The notes under the pieces: generated by a model | Told to the model about the DNA's origin: nothing | What the model saw: the letters and a program-made list of their open reading frames with translations, nothing else | Database searches by the model: none | Program-made: the position numbers and the translations under genes | In this document: piece after piece, positions 45,915 through 54,512 of the stretch | Numbering within the stretch: position 1 is the first letter of the stretch | Layout: each line of letters begins with the position of its first letter | NCBI RefSeq assembly: GCF_000527175.1 | Contig: NZ_AZUR01000001.1 | Span: forward strand, 2,642,501 to 2,706,500 | Reading direction: 5' to 3' | DNA length: 64,000 bases | Source of the DNA: Pseudogulbenkiania sp. MAI-1 | Lineage (GTDB): Bacteria; Pseudomonadota; Gammaproteobacteria; Burkholderiales; Chromobacteriaceae

Positions 45915-46745
45915 TCAGGCCGCGCGCTGCAGCACCCAATCCAGCGCCCTCGTCGGCAGCAGCCGCTTCAAATGCCAGAACAGCTTGGTCGGGAAGGTCA
46001 CCCGGTAGCGTGCCGCCGGTTGCCTGCTCTGCAAGGCCTCGAGCACCGCGTCCAGCACCGCTTCGGGCGGCAGCGTGAACGGCGCGGCATGCCCTTCCTT
46101 CTTCAGCCGCACCAGCTGCTTTTCATACGAAGCGCGGTGCGCGCTGTGCTCGATGTCGACGTTCTTCAGGAAATGCGTTAGCGCGTTGGGCCGGAATCGG
46201 CTCTCGATCGGCCCTGGCTCGACCAGCGAAACGAAGATCCCCGTGCCCTCCAGTTCCAGCCGCAAGGTGTCGCACAGCCCTTCCATCGCGTACTTGCTGG
46301 CGTTGTAGGCGCCGCGGTACTTCATCGCGGCGAAGCCCAGCACCGAACTGTTGAACAGGATGCGGCCATGCCCCTGGTGGCGCATCGACGGCAGCACCGC
46401 ATTGGTCAGCTCCCAGGCACCGAACAGATTGGTCTCGAACTGCTCGCGCAGCGCCGCGCGGGTGATGTCCTCGGCCGCGCCGGGCTGGCCGAAGCCGGCG
46501 TTGTTGAACAGCGCGTCGAGCGTGCCGCCCGTGCGCAGCAACACCTCGTCGACGGCGGCGCGGATCGAGGCCGAATCGTCCACGTCCAGCCGCAGGCATT
46601 CCAGCCCCTCATCGGCCAGCCGTTGCACATCCTGTGGCTGGCGGCAGCTGGCAAACACGCGCCAGCCGCGCGCCTGGAGCCCCTTGGCCACGGTATAGCC
46701 GATGCCGCTGGAGCAGCCGGTGATCAGAATGCTGGGAAGAGCCAT
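45915..46745 (-). CDS. Short-chain dehydrogenase/reductase
   Basis: 276 residues. Rossmann glycine motif 'ILITGCSSGIGYTVAKGL', 'LRLDVDDSAS', 'LFNNAGFGQPG', catalytic 'NSSVLGF' Ser and 'YNASKYAMEGL' Tyr/Lys, and 'VSLVEPGPIESRF'. It is an NAD(P)-dependent oxidoreductase of the classical SDR type with a C-terminal extension. The substrate is unknown. It converges tail to tail with the REC-REC-GGDEF gene. MALPSILITG is the natural start; the frame is open 17 codons further upstream. Confidence 0.88.
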   Translation of the reverse strand: MALPSILITGCSSGIGYTVAKGLQARGWRVFASCRQPQDVQRLADEGLECLRLDVDDSASIRAAVDEVLLRTGGTLDALFNNAGFGQPGAAEDITRAALREQFETNLFGAWELTNAVLPSMRHQGHGRILFNSSVLGFAAMKYRGAYNASKYAMEGLCDTLRLELEGTGIFVSLVEPGPIESRFRPNALTHFLKNVDIEHSAHRASYEKQLVRLKKEGHAAPFTLPPEAVLDAVLEALQSRQPAARYRVTFPTKLFWHLKRLLPTRALDWVLQRAA

Positions 46746-47197
46746 GAAAACAAAATCCTGTGTGACAAACCAGACCAGCCGCGTTGCCGGCATCAAACCG
46801 GCAACGGGCGTGCCGATGATAGCGAGAACGGCACCCTAAATTGACCGCACGGTGCAAGCCCATGGCGGCCGGGCCCCGAATAACCCTGCGGAGTGTACTA
46901 CAGCCCGTAGCCGGCACGTGCGGATGGAATCGTTCCAGCCTCCCTCATAGGACACCCGGAAGAAGGGGCTTGGCCGTTATCGAGGCCATGCCTGACGGCC
47001 CAAACCGGCCATTCACTTTAGGGATGATCCGCATAAGATTAAAAGTGATCGGCCAAGAAGTCGTCGACATGCCCGCCAACCGGGTGGACCAGCCCCCGCC
47101 CCTCTCCCACTTGGCCCGAGCCGTGACCCGAGGCGGCCACTCATCCACTGCATGATTTCCGCGCCATCAGGCGACACCGGATAAGGAGACGTTCGAG
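46746..47197. other. Intergenic region, no gene recognised
   Basis: 452 bases between the SDR and the kinase-family gene. Short frames on both strands lack family resemblance. It must carry the divergent promoters of both genes; no confident -35/-10 pair was picked out. Confidence 0.5.
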
Positions 47198-47683
47198 ATG
47201 CAGCTCATCACTCAAAAAATCGATAAGCCGGAAGCGATCAACTTCATTTTTGGTCAGACGCACTTCATCAAGTCAGTCGAGGACATCCACGAAGCGCTGA
47301 TAGCGGCCGTCCCTGGCATCAAGTTTGGCGTGGCCTTCTGCGAAGCCTCCGGCAAATGCCTGGTGCGCTGGTCCGGCACCGACCCCGCCATGATCGAACT
47401 GGCCCAGCAGAATGCGCAAGCCGTTGCCGCCGGCCATTGCTTCATCATCTTCCTCGGCGAGGGATACTATCCGCTGAACGTGCTGAACACCGTCAAGATG
47501 GTGCCCGAGGTTTGCCGCATTTTCTGCGCGACCGCCAATCCCACCGAGGTGATTCTCGCCGAGACGGAACAGGGGCGCAGCGTGCTCGGCGTGGTGGACG
47601 GCTTCTGTGCCCATGACATCGAAGGCGACGACGACATCCAGTGGCGGAAGAATCTGCTGCGCCAGATCGGCTACAAGCTATGA
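47198..47683 (+). CDS. Adenosine-specific kinase family protein (PF04008)
   Basis: 161 residues matching the small family annotated as adenosine-specific kinase: 'NFIFGQTHFIKSVEDIHEALI', 'PGIKFGVAFCEASGKCLVRWSG', 'GHCFIIFLGEGYYPLNVLNTVK' and 'VCRIFCATANPTEVILAETEQGRSVLGVVDG'. The name rests on an archaeal protein; the role in bacteria is unclear. AAGGAG precedes the ATG. The hydrolase gene starts 21 bases downstream and is probably co-transcribed. Confidence 0.85.
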   Translation: MQLITQKIDKPEAINFIFGQTHFIKSVEDIHEALIAAVPGIKFGVAFCEASGKCLVRWSGTDPAMIELAQQNAQAVAAGHCFIIFLGEGYYPLNVLNTVKMVPEVCRIFCATANPTEVILAETEQGRSVLGVVDGFCAHDIEGDDDIQWRKNLLRQIGYKL

Positions 47684-47704
47684 GGGAAAGCGATTCTGAT
47701 CAGC

Positions 47705-48571
47705 ATGGAAGCCTTCCTAAAAGCGTTGACGGTGGGTGGCGCGGCGTGTGCCGCGCTGCTGGGCAGCGTGTTTGTGCTGCAGGGCTACCTCCTCTATTTC
47801 CCCGAAATGGGACGGCAGATTCTGCGGACCCCCAAGGACGTCGGGCTCGACTATGAAGAGGTGTGGCTGACGACGGAAGACGGGGTCCGGATCGAGAGCT
47901 GGTATATCCCCGTGCCGGCGGCGCGCGGTGCGGCGCTCCTCGCCCATGGCAACGCCGGCAACATCTCCCACAGGCTGGACTACGCTCCCATGTTCCACCG
48001 CCTCGGCTACTCCCTGCTGCTCCTCGAATACCGCGGCTACGGCCGCAGCGAAGGCAAGCCAAGCGAGGAAGGCACCTACGCCGATGCCCGCGCCGCCTGG
48101 CGCCATCTCGTGGAGGAGCGGGGAATCCCGCCCGAACGCATCGTACTGGTGGGCGAATCGCTGGGCGGAGCGGTCGTCGCCCGGCTCGCCGTCGCCGAGC
48201 GCCCGGGGGCGCTGGTGCTCGCATCGAGCTTCATTTCGGTGCCCGAGCTGGCGGCGGAGCTCTACCCCTGGCTGCCGGCGCGGTGGCTAGCGCGCTACCG
48301 CTACGACACGCGGGAAGCTCTCGGCCGCGTCTCGAGCCCGGTGTTGATCGCCCACAGCCGCCAGGACGACATCGTGCCGTTTCGCCACGGCGAGACGCTG
48401 TTTGCCGCCGTCAAAGGACCGAAAGCGTTCGTGGAGATGACCGGTGGCCATAACGACGGTTTTCTGTTCATGCGGGAGACCTGGCGCGCGGAACTGGGGA
48501 GCTTCCTGGCGCAGCATCTCCCGGCGGGAGCCATGAAGACGCCCCCAAACGCCCTCCATAATTCCTCTTGA
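47705..48571 (+). CDS. Alpha/beta hydrolase (BEM46-like), membrane-anchored
   Basis: 288 residues with an N-terminal hydrophobic helix ('ALTVGGAACAALLGSVFVLQGYLLYFP'). The fold shows 'LLAHGNAGNISHRL', 'LLLEYRGYGRSEGKPSEEGTYADARAAW', the nucleophile elbow 'GESLGG', an Asp region 'SRQDDIVP' and the catalytic His in 'GGHNDGF'. The catalytic triad is complete. The sequence around 'GRSEGKPSE' is typical of BEM46/YfhR-type serine hydrolases. The substrate is unknown. Confidence 0.85.
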   Translation: MEAFLKALTVGGAACAALLGSVFVLQGYLLYFPEMGRQILRTPKDVGLDYEEVWLTTEDGVRIESWYIPVPAARGAALLAHGNAGNISHRLDYAPMFHRLGYSLLLLEYRGYGRSEGKPSEEGTYADARAAWRHLVEERGIPPERIVLVGESLGGAVVARLAVAERPGALVLASSFISVPELAAELYPWLPARWLARYRYDTREALGRVSSPVLIAHSRQDDIVPFRHGETLFAAVKGPKAFVEMTGGHNDGFLFMRETWRAELGSFLAQHLPAGAMKTPPNALHNSS

Positions 48572-48783
48572 CTGGTATGGCATGAGTATCTATAGCTTTA
48601 CCAAGATATCGGCATAGCAGGGGAGACGGTCCTGGGGAGCCACGCCACGGCGAGGCTTCTGCGGGTCGCATCCCTTCGAGATGCTGCCGGTTCCGGTCGA
48701 TTCCGCCTGGTGCCGCCATGCCGGTGCCCGGCCCTTTGTGACAAGCCCAAGGTCATACGACCGTTCCGAAAACATCCGTATTA
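48572..48783. other. Intergenic region upstream of the riboswitch
   Basis: About 210 bases leading into the c-di-GMP aptamer. It should contain the promoter of the signalling operon. No gene recognised. Confidence 0.4.
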
Positions 48784-48860
48784 AAGGCAAACCCGTCGAA
48801 AGGCGGGGGCGCAAAGTCACCGGTCTAAGGGGTGGACACCCTATGATAGCGGGATTGCCG
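48784..48860 (+). promoter_or_regulatory. Cyclic di-GMP-I (GEMM) riboswitch
   Basis: The aptamer core is clear: AAGGCAAACCCG, the GAAA tetraloop of P2, GGGGGCGCAAAGTCACCGG, TCTAAGG, a variable stem (GGGT...ACCC), then ATAGCGGGATTGCCG closing P1. Each conserved GEMM-I block is present in order and spacing. It lies about 130 bases upstream of the start of a hybrid histidine kinase followed by a REC-GGDEF-EAL gene. No obvious terminator hairpin follows, so control may act on translation or through a less clear structure. Confidence 0.85.
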
Positions 48861-48990
48861 GAAATGAAGCCGCCTCGTCCTTTCACGACGCCTGCGCGGT
48901 TCGTGCCCCCTACCCCATGTCCTTCCCCTCGTGCCGGCGTTCGAAGTCCGCGGGCGCCGCCTATCGCCCGTGAATCCAGGAGGACCCGCC

Positions 48991-51900
48991 ATGCGTCCGA
49001 CTGCGGCTCCCGCTCCCGCTCCTGAAGACACGTTTTCCTGCGCGCAGTGTCCGTTCCGGGCTGAAAGAGGCGCGACCATGTGGGGCAAGTTGCTGTCCGG
49101 CCAGCATCGCCCGTTGCTGGCCGCCCTGCTCGCCTTCTCCGCCCTGTTCGGCATGACGCTGTGGCTGTGGGCGAGCGCCACGGAAGAAGCCATCCACACC
49201 GCCCGTGCCCGCTTCAATTTCAAGGTGAACGAGATCGAGTTCGCCGTTCAACAGCGCCTGCTGGCCTACGAACAGGTACTGCGCGGGGGCGTCGGCCTGT
49301 TTGCGGCGAATGACGAAGTCAAGCGTGATGAATGGCGCACCTATGTCGGCACCCTCGCCATCGGTCACAACTACCCCGGCATCCGTGGCATCGGCTTCTC
49401 ACGGCGTATCCTGCCTCCCGAACTGGCTACCCATGTTCAGGCGGTACGCGCGGAAGGCTTTCCGCACTATGCCCTACGGCCTGCGGGCGAGCGCTCGGAA
49501 TACACTTCGATCGTCTATCTCGAGCCCTTCGACTGGCGTAACCAGCGCGCCTTCGGCTACGACATGTTCTCGGAGCCGGTACGCCATGAGGCGATGGTAC
49601 GCGCGCGCGACACGGGACAACCGTCGATCTCCGGCAAGGTCCAGCTGGTGCAGGAAACGAAACAGGCCGTGCAAAACGGCTTCCTGATGTATCTGCCGGT
49701 CTACCGGAACGACACCCCGCTGGGAACGGTCGAGGAACGCCGCGCCGCCCTGCTCGGCTACGTCTACGCACCGTTCCGCATGAACGACCTGATGCAAGGC
49801 ATTCTCGGTCGCAACGCGCTGCCCGACATCGACCTGGATATCCACGACGGCCGCGACGACTCGTCGCAGAGCCTGCTGTTCGACAGCTCACCCGAACATC
49901 TGCACGAGCGCGACGCGTCGGTGTTCTATGCGACGTCGGTGATCGAATTCGCCGGCCGCCACTGGACGCTGCACTTCGGCTCGTTGCCGGCCTTCGAGAG
50001 TGCCATCGATCAACAGAAGCCGCGCCTGATCCTGCTCGGCGGGCTGCTGATCAGCGCGCTGTTCGCTGCCTTCGTCTGGTCGTCGTCGCTCAACCGCCAG
50101 CGCAGCCGGGAGGTTGCTCACGTCAATCGCCGCCTGCAAAGAGAAATCGCCGAACGCACCCAGCTCGCGCAGGAGTTGGAACAGGCCAAGGAGACCGCCG
50201 AGGCGGCCAACCGGGCAAAAAGCGCGTTCCTGGCCAGCGTCAGCCATGAGCTGCGCACGCCGCTCACCCTGATCCTGGCACCGCTGGACGAGCTGAGGAG
50301 TGCCAAAACCCCGCCAGACCAATGGCACGAGCAACTGGCGCGGGTGCAGCGCAACGCGCTGATGCTGCTCAACCGCGTCAACGATCTGCTGGACTTTTCC
50401 AAGGCCGAGGCCGGCAAATTCGACGTGCGCTGGGAAACCATCAACCCCACAGCGGTGCTGGCCCCGATCGCCGAAGATACCGCCGCCGTCGCCCAACGCA
50501 AGGGCTGTACCCTCGACTGGCACATCGACCCCGCGCTCGACACGGTATGCGTAGACCAGAACCACTTCGAAAAAATTGTGCTGAACCTCCTGGCCAATGC
50601 ACTCAAGTTCACCCCTGCCGGAGGCTGGATTCGCCTTGAAGCCACGGCGCGAGACGAGCAGTGGTTCCAGTTGGAGGTGACCGACTCGGGCATCGGCATC
50701 GAGGAGGACAAACTTCCCCTGCTGTTCACCCGCTTCCAGCAAGTGGATAGCTCAAGCACGCGCCAGTACGGCGGCACCGGCATCGGTCTCGCCCTGGTAA
50801 AGGAGCTGGCGGAACTGATGGGGGGGCATGTCGGCGTGGAGAGCACGCCGGGGAAGGGCTCCCGGTTCTACGTGCAACTACCGCGGACGGTGCAACCAAT
50901 GGCGACGGTGGCCACCGGCGACCATGAAACCACACAGCCGGCAGACGGCAAGGCACGGGCCGCACTGCGCCGCGCCCGCTTCGGCGAGGGGCTCGCCGAA
51001 ACCAGAGGAACGATGGGCGCCCCCTGCCCCGGCACAAGCACCACGGCACAACGACCCCACGTGTTGGTGGCGGACGACAATCCGGACATGCGCGACTACC
51101 TCGCCCGGCTGCTGGGCGACGACTACCAGGTCCTCGTCGCCGAAAACGGCCTGGAGGCGTGGCACTTGCTGCAGGAACAGGCTATCGACGTGGTGGTTTC
51201 CGATGTCATGATGCCGGCCATGGACGGCCTCGAGCTGGTCAGCCGGATCAAGGCAACCCCCGAGCTCGCCCACCTGCCGGTCATCCTGCTCACGGCCCGC
51301 GGCGGTGCCGAGGCCTGCGCGTCGGGCCTGCAAGGCGGTGCCGACGATTACATCTGCAAACCCTTCGCACCGCAGGAACTCCTGGCCCGCGTACAGGCCG
51401 CACTGCGCATGAGCCGGCTGCAGCAGCAATTGCGCGACAAGACCCGCGAGGCGGGTCTCAACATGCTGGCCACGGGTATCCTGCACAATCTCGGCAATGC
51501 ACTCGTCGGGATCAACGTTGCCTCGGCGACCATCGAGGAGAAACTGCGCCGCTCCAAGCTGGCCAAGCTGCAGCGGCTTGCCGGGCTGCTCCCGGCCCCG
51601 CCAGAAGAAGCCGTGACCGCCACGGCCCCACGAGAAGCCATGCAGGCCTATCTCGCCCGGCTCACCGAGCACCTGCAGGCGGAGCATGAGGCCCTGCTCA
51701 GCGAGGTAGAGACCCTCAGAACCTGTACCGAGCATGCCACGGCCGTCATCGCCTCCCAGCAGAGCATGACCGGGATAGCCCAGGCGCCGCGCGAGCGGCT
51801 TGCCGCGGACAGCCTGATGGAGATGGCGCTCAAGCTCGGCCAAAACACCTGCGACCTGCGCCGCATCGAGATCCGGCGCGACTACCAAAGCAGCGCGGCA

Positions 51901-52308
51901 ATGCTGGTCGATCGCCACAAGGTGCTGCAGATTCTGCTGAACCTGCTTTCCAATGCCTGCCATGCCCTGCACGACCGCCACGATGGCAGCGGCTGGATCG
52001 AACTGCGTACCGTGCAGACCGAAACCCACGTCCGGCTGGAGGTAAGCGATAACGGCATGGGCATCGAGGCGCACCACTTGTCCACCCTGTTCGACCAGCG
52101 CTTCACCACCAAGGCCGATGGCCACGGCTACGGCCTGCATTCGAGCGCCAACTGGGCCCATGAGCTGGGAGGAGACCTCGCCGCTCACAGCGATGGCCCT
52201 GGCTGCGGCGCTCGCTTTACGCTGGAATTGCCCCTGGCACCACACGACGAAGCCATCTCCCCCCTGCCTTCTTGCGCTACCCACGGCGTGGCGCAAGCAT
52301 TCGAGTGA
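48991..52308 (+). CDS. CHASE-domain hybrid histidine kinase with a second C-terminal kinase module
   Basis: 1105 residues. Two membrane helices flank a periplasmic CHASE domain (about 65-330, 'FNFKVNEIEFAVQQRLLAYEQVLRGGVGLF', 'YPGIRGIGFSRRI'). Then come HisKA with His419 ('SHELRTPLTLILAPL') and HATPase ('NLLANALKFTP', 'DSGIGIEEDK', 'GGTGIGLALVKEL'), a receiver with Asp738 ('VVVSDVMMPAMDG'), and a second kinase-like block with His832 in 'TGILHNLGNALVGIN' plus another HATPase ('NLLSNACHAL', 'DNGMGIEAHH', 'GYGLHSSANWAHELGG'). A strong GGAGGA site fixes the start at 48991; other in-frame ATGs lie upstream and downstream. The c-di-GMP riboswitch sits in its leader. Confidence 0.88.
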   Translation: MRPTAAPAPAPEDTFSCAQCPFRAERGATMWGKLLSGQHRPLLAALLAFSALFGMTLWLWASATEEAIHTARARFNFKVNEIEFAVQQRLLAYEQVLRGGVGLFAANDEVKRDEWRTYVGTLAIGHNYPGIRGIGFSRRILPPELATHVQAVRAEGFPHYALRPAGERSEYTSIVYLEPFDWRNQRAFGYDMFSEPVRHEAMVRARDTGQPSISGKVQLVQETKQAVQNGFLMYLPVYRNDTPLGTVEERRAALLGYVYAPFRMNDLMQGILGRNALPDIDLDIHDGRDDSSQSLLFDSSPEHLHERDASVFYATSVIEFAGRHWTLHFGSLPAFESAIDQQKPRLILLGGLLISALFAAFVWSSSLNRQRSREVAHVNRRLQREIAERTQLAQELEQAKETAEAANRAKSAFLASVSHELRTPLTLILAPLDELRSAKTPPDQWHEQLARVQRNALMLLNRVNDLLDFSKAEAGKFDVRWETINPTAVLAPIAEDTAAVAQRKGCTLDWHIDPALDTVCVDQNHFEKIVLNLLANALKFTPAGGWIRLEATARDEQWFQLEVTDSGIGIEEDKLPLLFTRFQQVDSSSTRQYGGTGIGLALVKELAELMGGHVGVESTPGKGSRFYVQLPRTVQPMATVATGDHETTQPADGKARAALRRARFGEGLAETRGTMGAPCPGTSTTAQRPHVLVADDNPDMRDYLARLLGDDYQVLVAENGLEAWHLLQEQAIDVVVSDVMMPAMDGLELVSRIKATPELAHLPVILLTARGGAEACASGLQGGADDYICKPFAPQELLARVQAALRMSRLQQQLRDKTREAGLNMLATGILHNLGNALVGINVASATIEEKLRRSKLAKLQRLAGLLPAPPEEAVTATAPREAMQAYLARLTEHLQAEHEALLSEVETLRTCTEHATAVIASQQSMTGIAQAPRERLAADSLMEMALKLGQNTCDLRRIEIRRDYQSSAAMLVDRHKVLQILLNLLSNACHALHDRHDGSGWIELRTVQTETHVRLEVSDNGMGIEAHHLSTLFDQRFTTKADGHGYGLHSSANWAHELGGDLAAHSDGPGCGARFTLELPLAPHDEAISPLPSCATHGVAQAFE

Positions 52309-52319
52309 GAGCCCCTGAC

Positions 52320-54377
52320 ATGGTCCATCTTGATACACGCGATGAGCCGACGCTGCAGCCGGCGCCCCCGGTCGAACATCAGCCAGCCACCGTGGGGCCG
52401 GCGCCAATCGGCACATCTCCGCTGACGCCGCACACCGACATGCCCGGAAACAGCGGCCTGGCGTGCGCGGTGCGGCCAAGGATTCTCGTCATCGACGACA
52501 ACCTGTCCGTGCTGGCCCTGTTCAACAAGATTCTGGCCGGGGAGGACGACGAGAACGATGCGGCGCTCGAAGCGCTGGAGACCGCAGTGTTCGGCGCCAG
52601 CGAAGCGGCGCCGCCAGCCTTGCCGCGCTTCTCGGTCGATCTGGCGCAGAGTGGCGCCGCGGGGCGCGAACGGGTCCGACAGGCTCGGCAGGAAGGCAGG
52701 CCCTACGCCGTGGCGTTCGTCGACATGCGCATGCCCGGCGGCTGGGATGGCCTCAAGACCATCGAAGCACTATGGCAGGCGGACCCCCAACTGCAGGTGG
52801 TGATCTGCACCGCCTATAGCGATCATTCCTGGGATGCCATCACTACCCGGCTGGGACGCACCGATCGCCTGTTCTTCCTGCGCAAGCCGTTCGAGCCGAT
52901 CGAGGTGCTGCAGTTCGCCTACGCGCTGGCGGAGAAGTGGGCTTTGCAACGCGAACGCGAGCTCAGGCTGAACGACCTTGAGCAACGGGTCGCGGAGCGG
53001 ACACATCATCTGCAGGCTGCACTACTGGACCGCGAGGCCTACGAGCGGGAGCTCTACCATTTGGCGACGCACGACACCCTGACCGGCCTGCCCAACCGCA
53101 AGCAGTTGGACCAGCACTTGCTCCAGGCAATCGAACGGGCCAGTTGTACAGGACAACGGCTGGCCATCCTGTTTCTCGACCTGGACCGTTTCAAATACAT
53201 CAATGACAGCCTGGGACACAAGGCCGGGGATGAGCTGCTGAAGATGGTCGCCGCCCGTCTTGAAGCGGCGGTGCGCAAGACCGACCTGATTGCACGGCTC
53301 GGCGGCGATGAGTTCGTCATCGCCATTTCCCATCTGGCCCACATGGAAGACGCCGGCAACGTGGCACGAGCGATACGTGCCGCGCTCGCCCAGCCGTTTG
53401 AGGTGGAAGGGCACGAGCTGTACGTCAGCGCCAGCATCGGCATCAGCGTGTACCCCGAGGATGGCGAGGACTGTGAGTCGCTGCTCAAGCACGCGGATGC
53501 GGCCATGTACCGGGCCAAGTCGGGCACCGCCAACGGTGTCCAGTTCTTCGTGCGTGAAATGTCCCACCAAGCGCGAGAGCGCGTGGACCTGGAAAGCTCG
53601 CTGTGCCATGCCCTGCAAGCAGGCCAATTCGAACTCCATTACCAGCCGCGAGTGGCGCTCGGCAGCGGCGCCGTGGTCGGTCTCGAGGCCCTGGTCCGCT
53701 GGCACCGCCCCAGCTTCGGCCTGGTACCGCCCAATGGCTTCATTCCGCTGGCGGAGGAGACCGGATTGATCGTGGGCCTCGGCGAGTGGGTACTGCGGAC
53801 GGCCTGCCGGCAAGCGAGGGAATGGCATGCGCTGGGTTACCCCGAACTCTCCATCTCGGTCAACGTTTCCGCGCGGCAGTTCCGCCAGTCGGACCTGCCC
53901 CGGACCATCCGCACCGTTCTCACGGAAACCGGGCTTGCGCCACACCATCTGGAACTGGAACTGACGGAAAGCACCATCATGGAACGCAGCGAGACGGTGA
54001 GCCAGGCGCTGAATGAAATCAAGGCCCTGGGGGTCCGGCTGGCCCTGGATGACTTCGGTACAGGTTATTCCAGCCTCAGCTACCTGAAACGCTTTCCCTT
54101 CGACGTCGTGAAGATCGACCAGTCTTTCATCCGGGATGTCACCGATGACAAGGACGATGCCTCGCTCACCCAGGCCATCATCAACATGGCGCGCGCGCTC
54201 AGGCTCAGGACCGTGGCCGAAGGAGTGGAAACAGAAGAGCAGCTGGGCTTTCTCACTGCCAGCCAATGCGACGAGATCCAAGGCTATTTCTTCAGCCGGC
54301 CCCTGTCGGCCGACCGCATGAGCGCCCTCTTGCACACCGGTAAACGCATTCCTCTACAGGCATCTACTGCAAGGTGA
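52320..54377 (+). CDS. Response regulator with GGDEF and EAL domains
   Basis: 685 residues. REC domain (~55-215) with 'ILVIDDNLSVLALF' and probable phosphoacceptor Asp135 in 'AFVDMRMPGGWDG'; the stretch between is about 40 residues longer than in a standard receiver. A coiled coil follows, then GGDEF (complete GGDEF at 328-332) and EAL (456-458, with 'LELTESTIMERSE', 'LDDFGTGYSSLSYLKRFP', 'KIDQSF' and 'AEGVETEEQ'). Both catalytic domains look intact, so it could make and break c-di-GMP. It begins 11 bases after the hybrid kinase and is its likely partner. Confidence 0.9.
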   Translation: MVHLDTRDEPTLQPAPPVEHQPATVGPAPIGTSPLTPHTDMPGNSGLACAVRPRILVIDDNLSVLALFNKILAGEDDENDAALEALETAVFGASEAAPPALPRFSVDLAQSGAAGRERVRQARQEGRPYAVAFVDMRMPGGWDGLKTIEALWQADPQLQVVICTAYSDHSWDAITTRLGRTDRLFFLRKPFEPIEVLQFAYALAEKWALQRERELRLNDLEQRVAERTHHLQAALLDREAYERELYHLATHDTLTGLPNRKQLDQHLLQAIERASCTGQRLAILFLDLDRFKYINDSLGHKAGDELLKMVAARLEAAVRKTDLIARLGGDEFVIAISHLAHMEDAGNVARAIRAALAQPFEVEGHELYVSASIGISVYPEDGEDCESLLKHADAAMYRAKSGTANGVQFFVREMSHQARERVDLESSLCHALQAGQFELHYQPRVALGSGAVVGLEALVRWHRPSFGLVPPNGFIPLAEETGLIVGLGEWVLRTACRQAREWHALGYPELSISVNVSARQFRQSDLPRTIRTVLTETGLAPHHLELELTESTIMERSETVSQALNEIKALGVRLALDDFGTGYSSLSYLKRFPFDVVKIDQSFIRDVTDDKDDASLTQAIINMARALRLRTVAEGVETEEQLGFLTASQCDEIQGYFFSRPLSADRMSALLHTGKRIPLQASTAR

Positions 54378-54512
54378 CGCCCGCCGGGTGAGGCTATCCG
54401 CCAGCACGCCCCTCCCCCTTAACCCGGATTTTGCATGTAAAAGGGGGCGTGAGTTACGGCACGGAGAATGCCATTATAATCAACGGCTCCATGCCGAACC
54501 GTCCTCTATACG

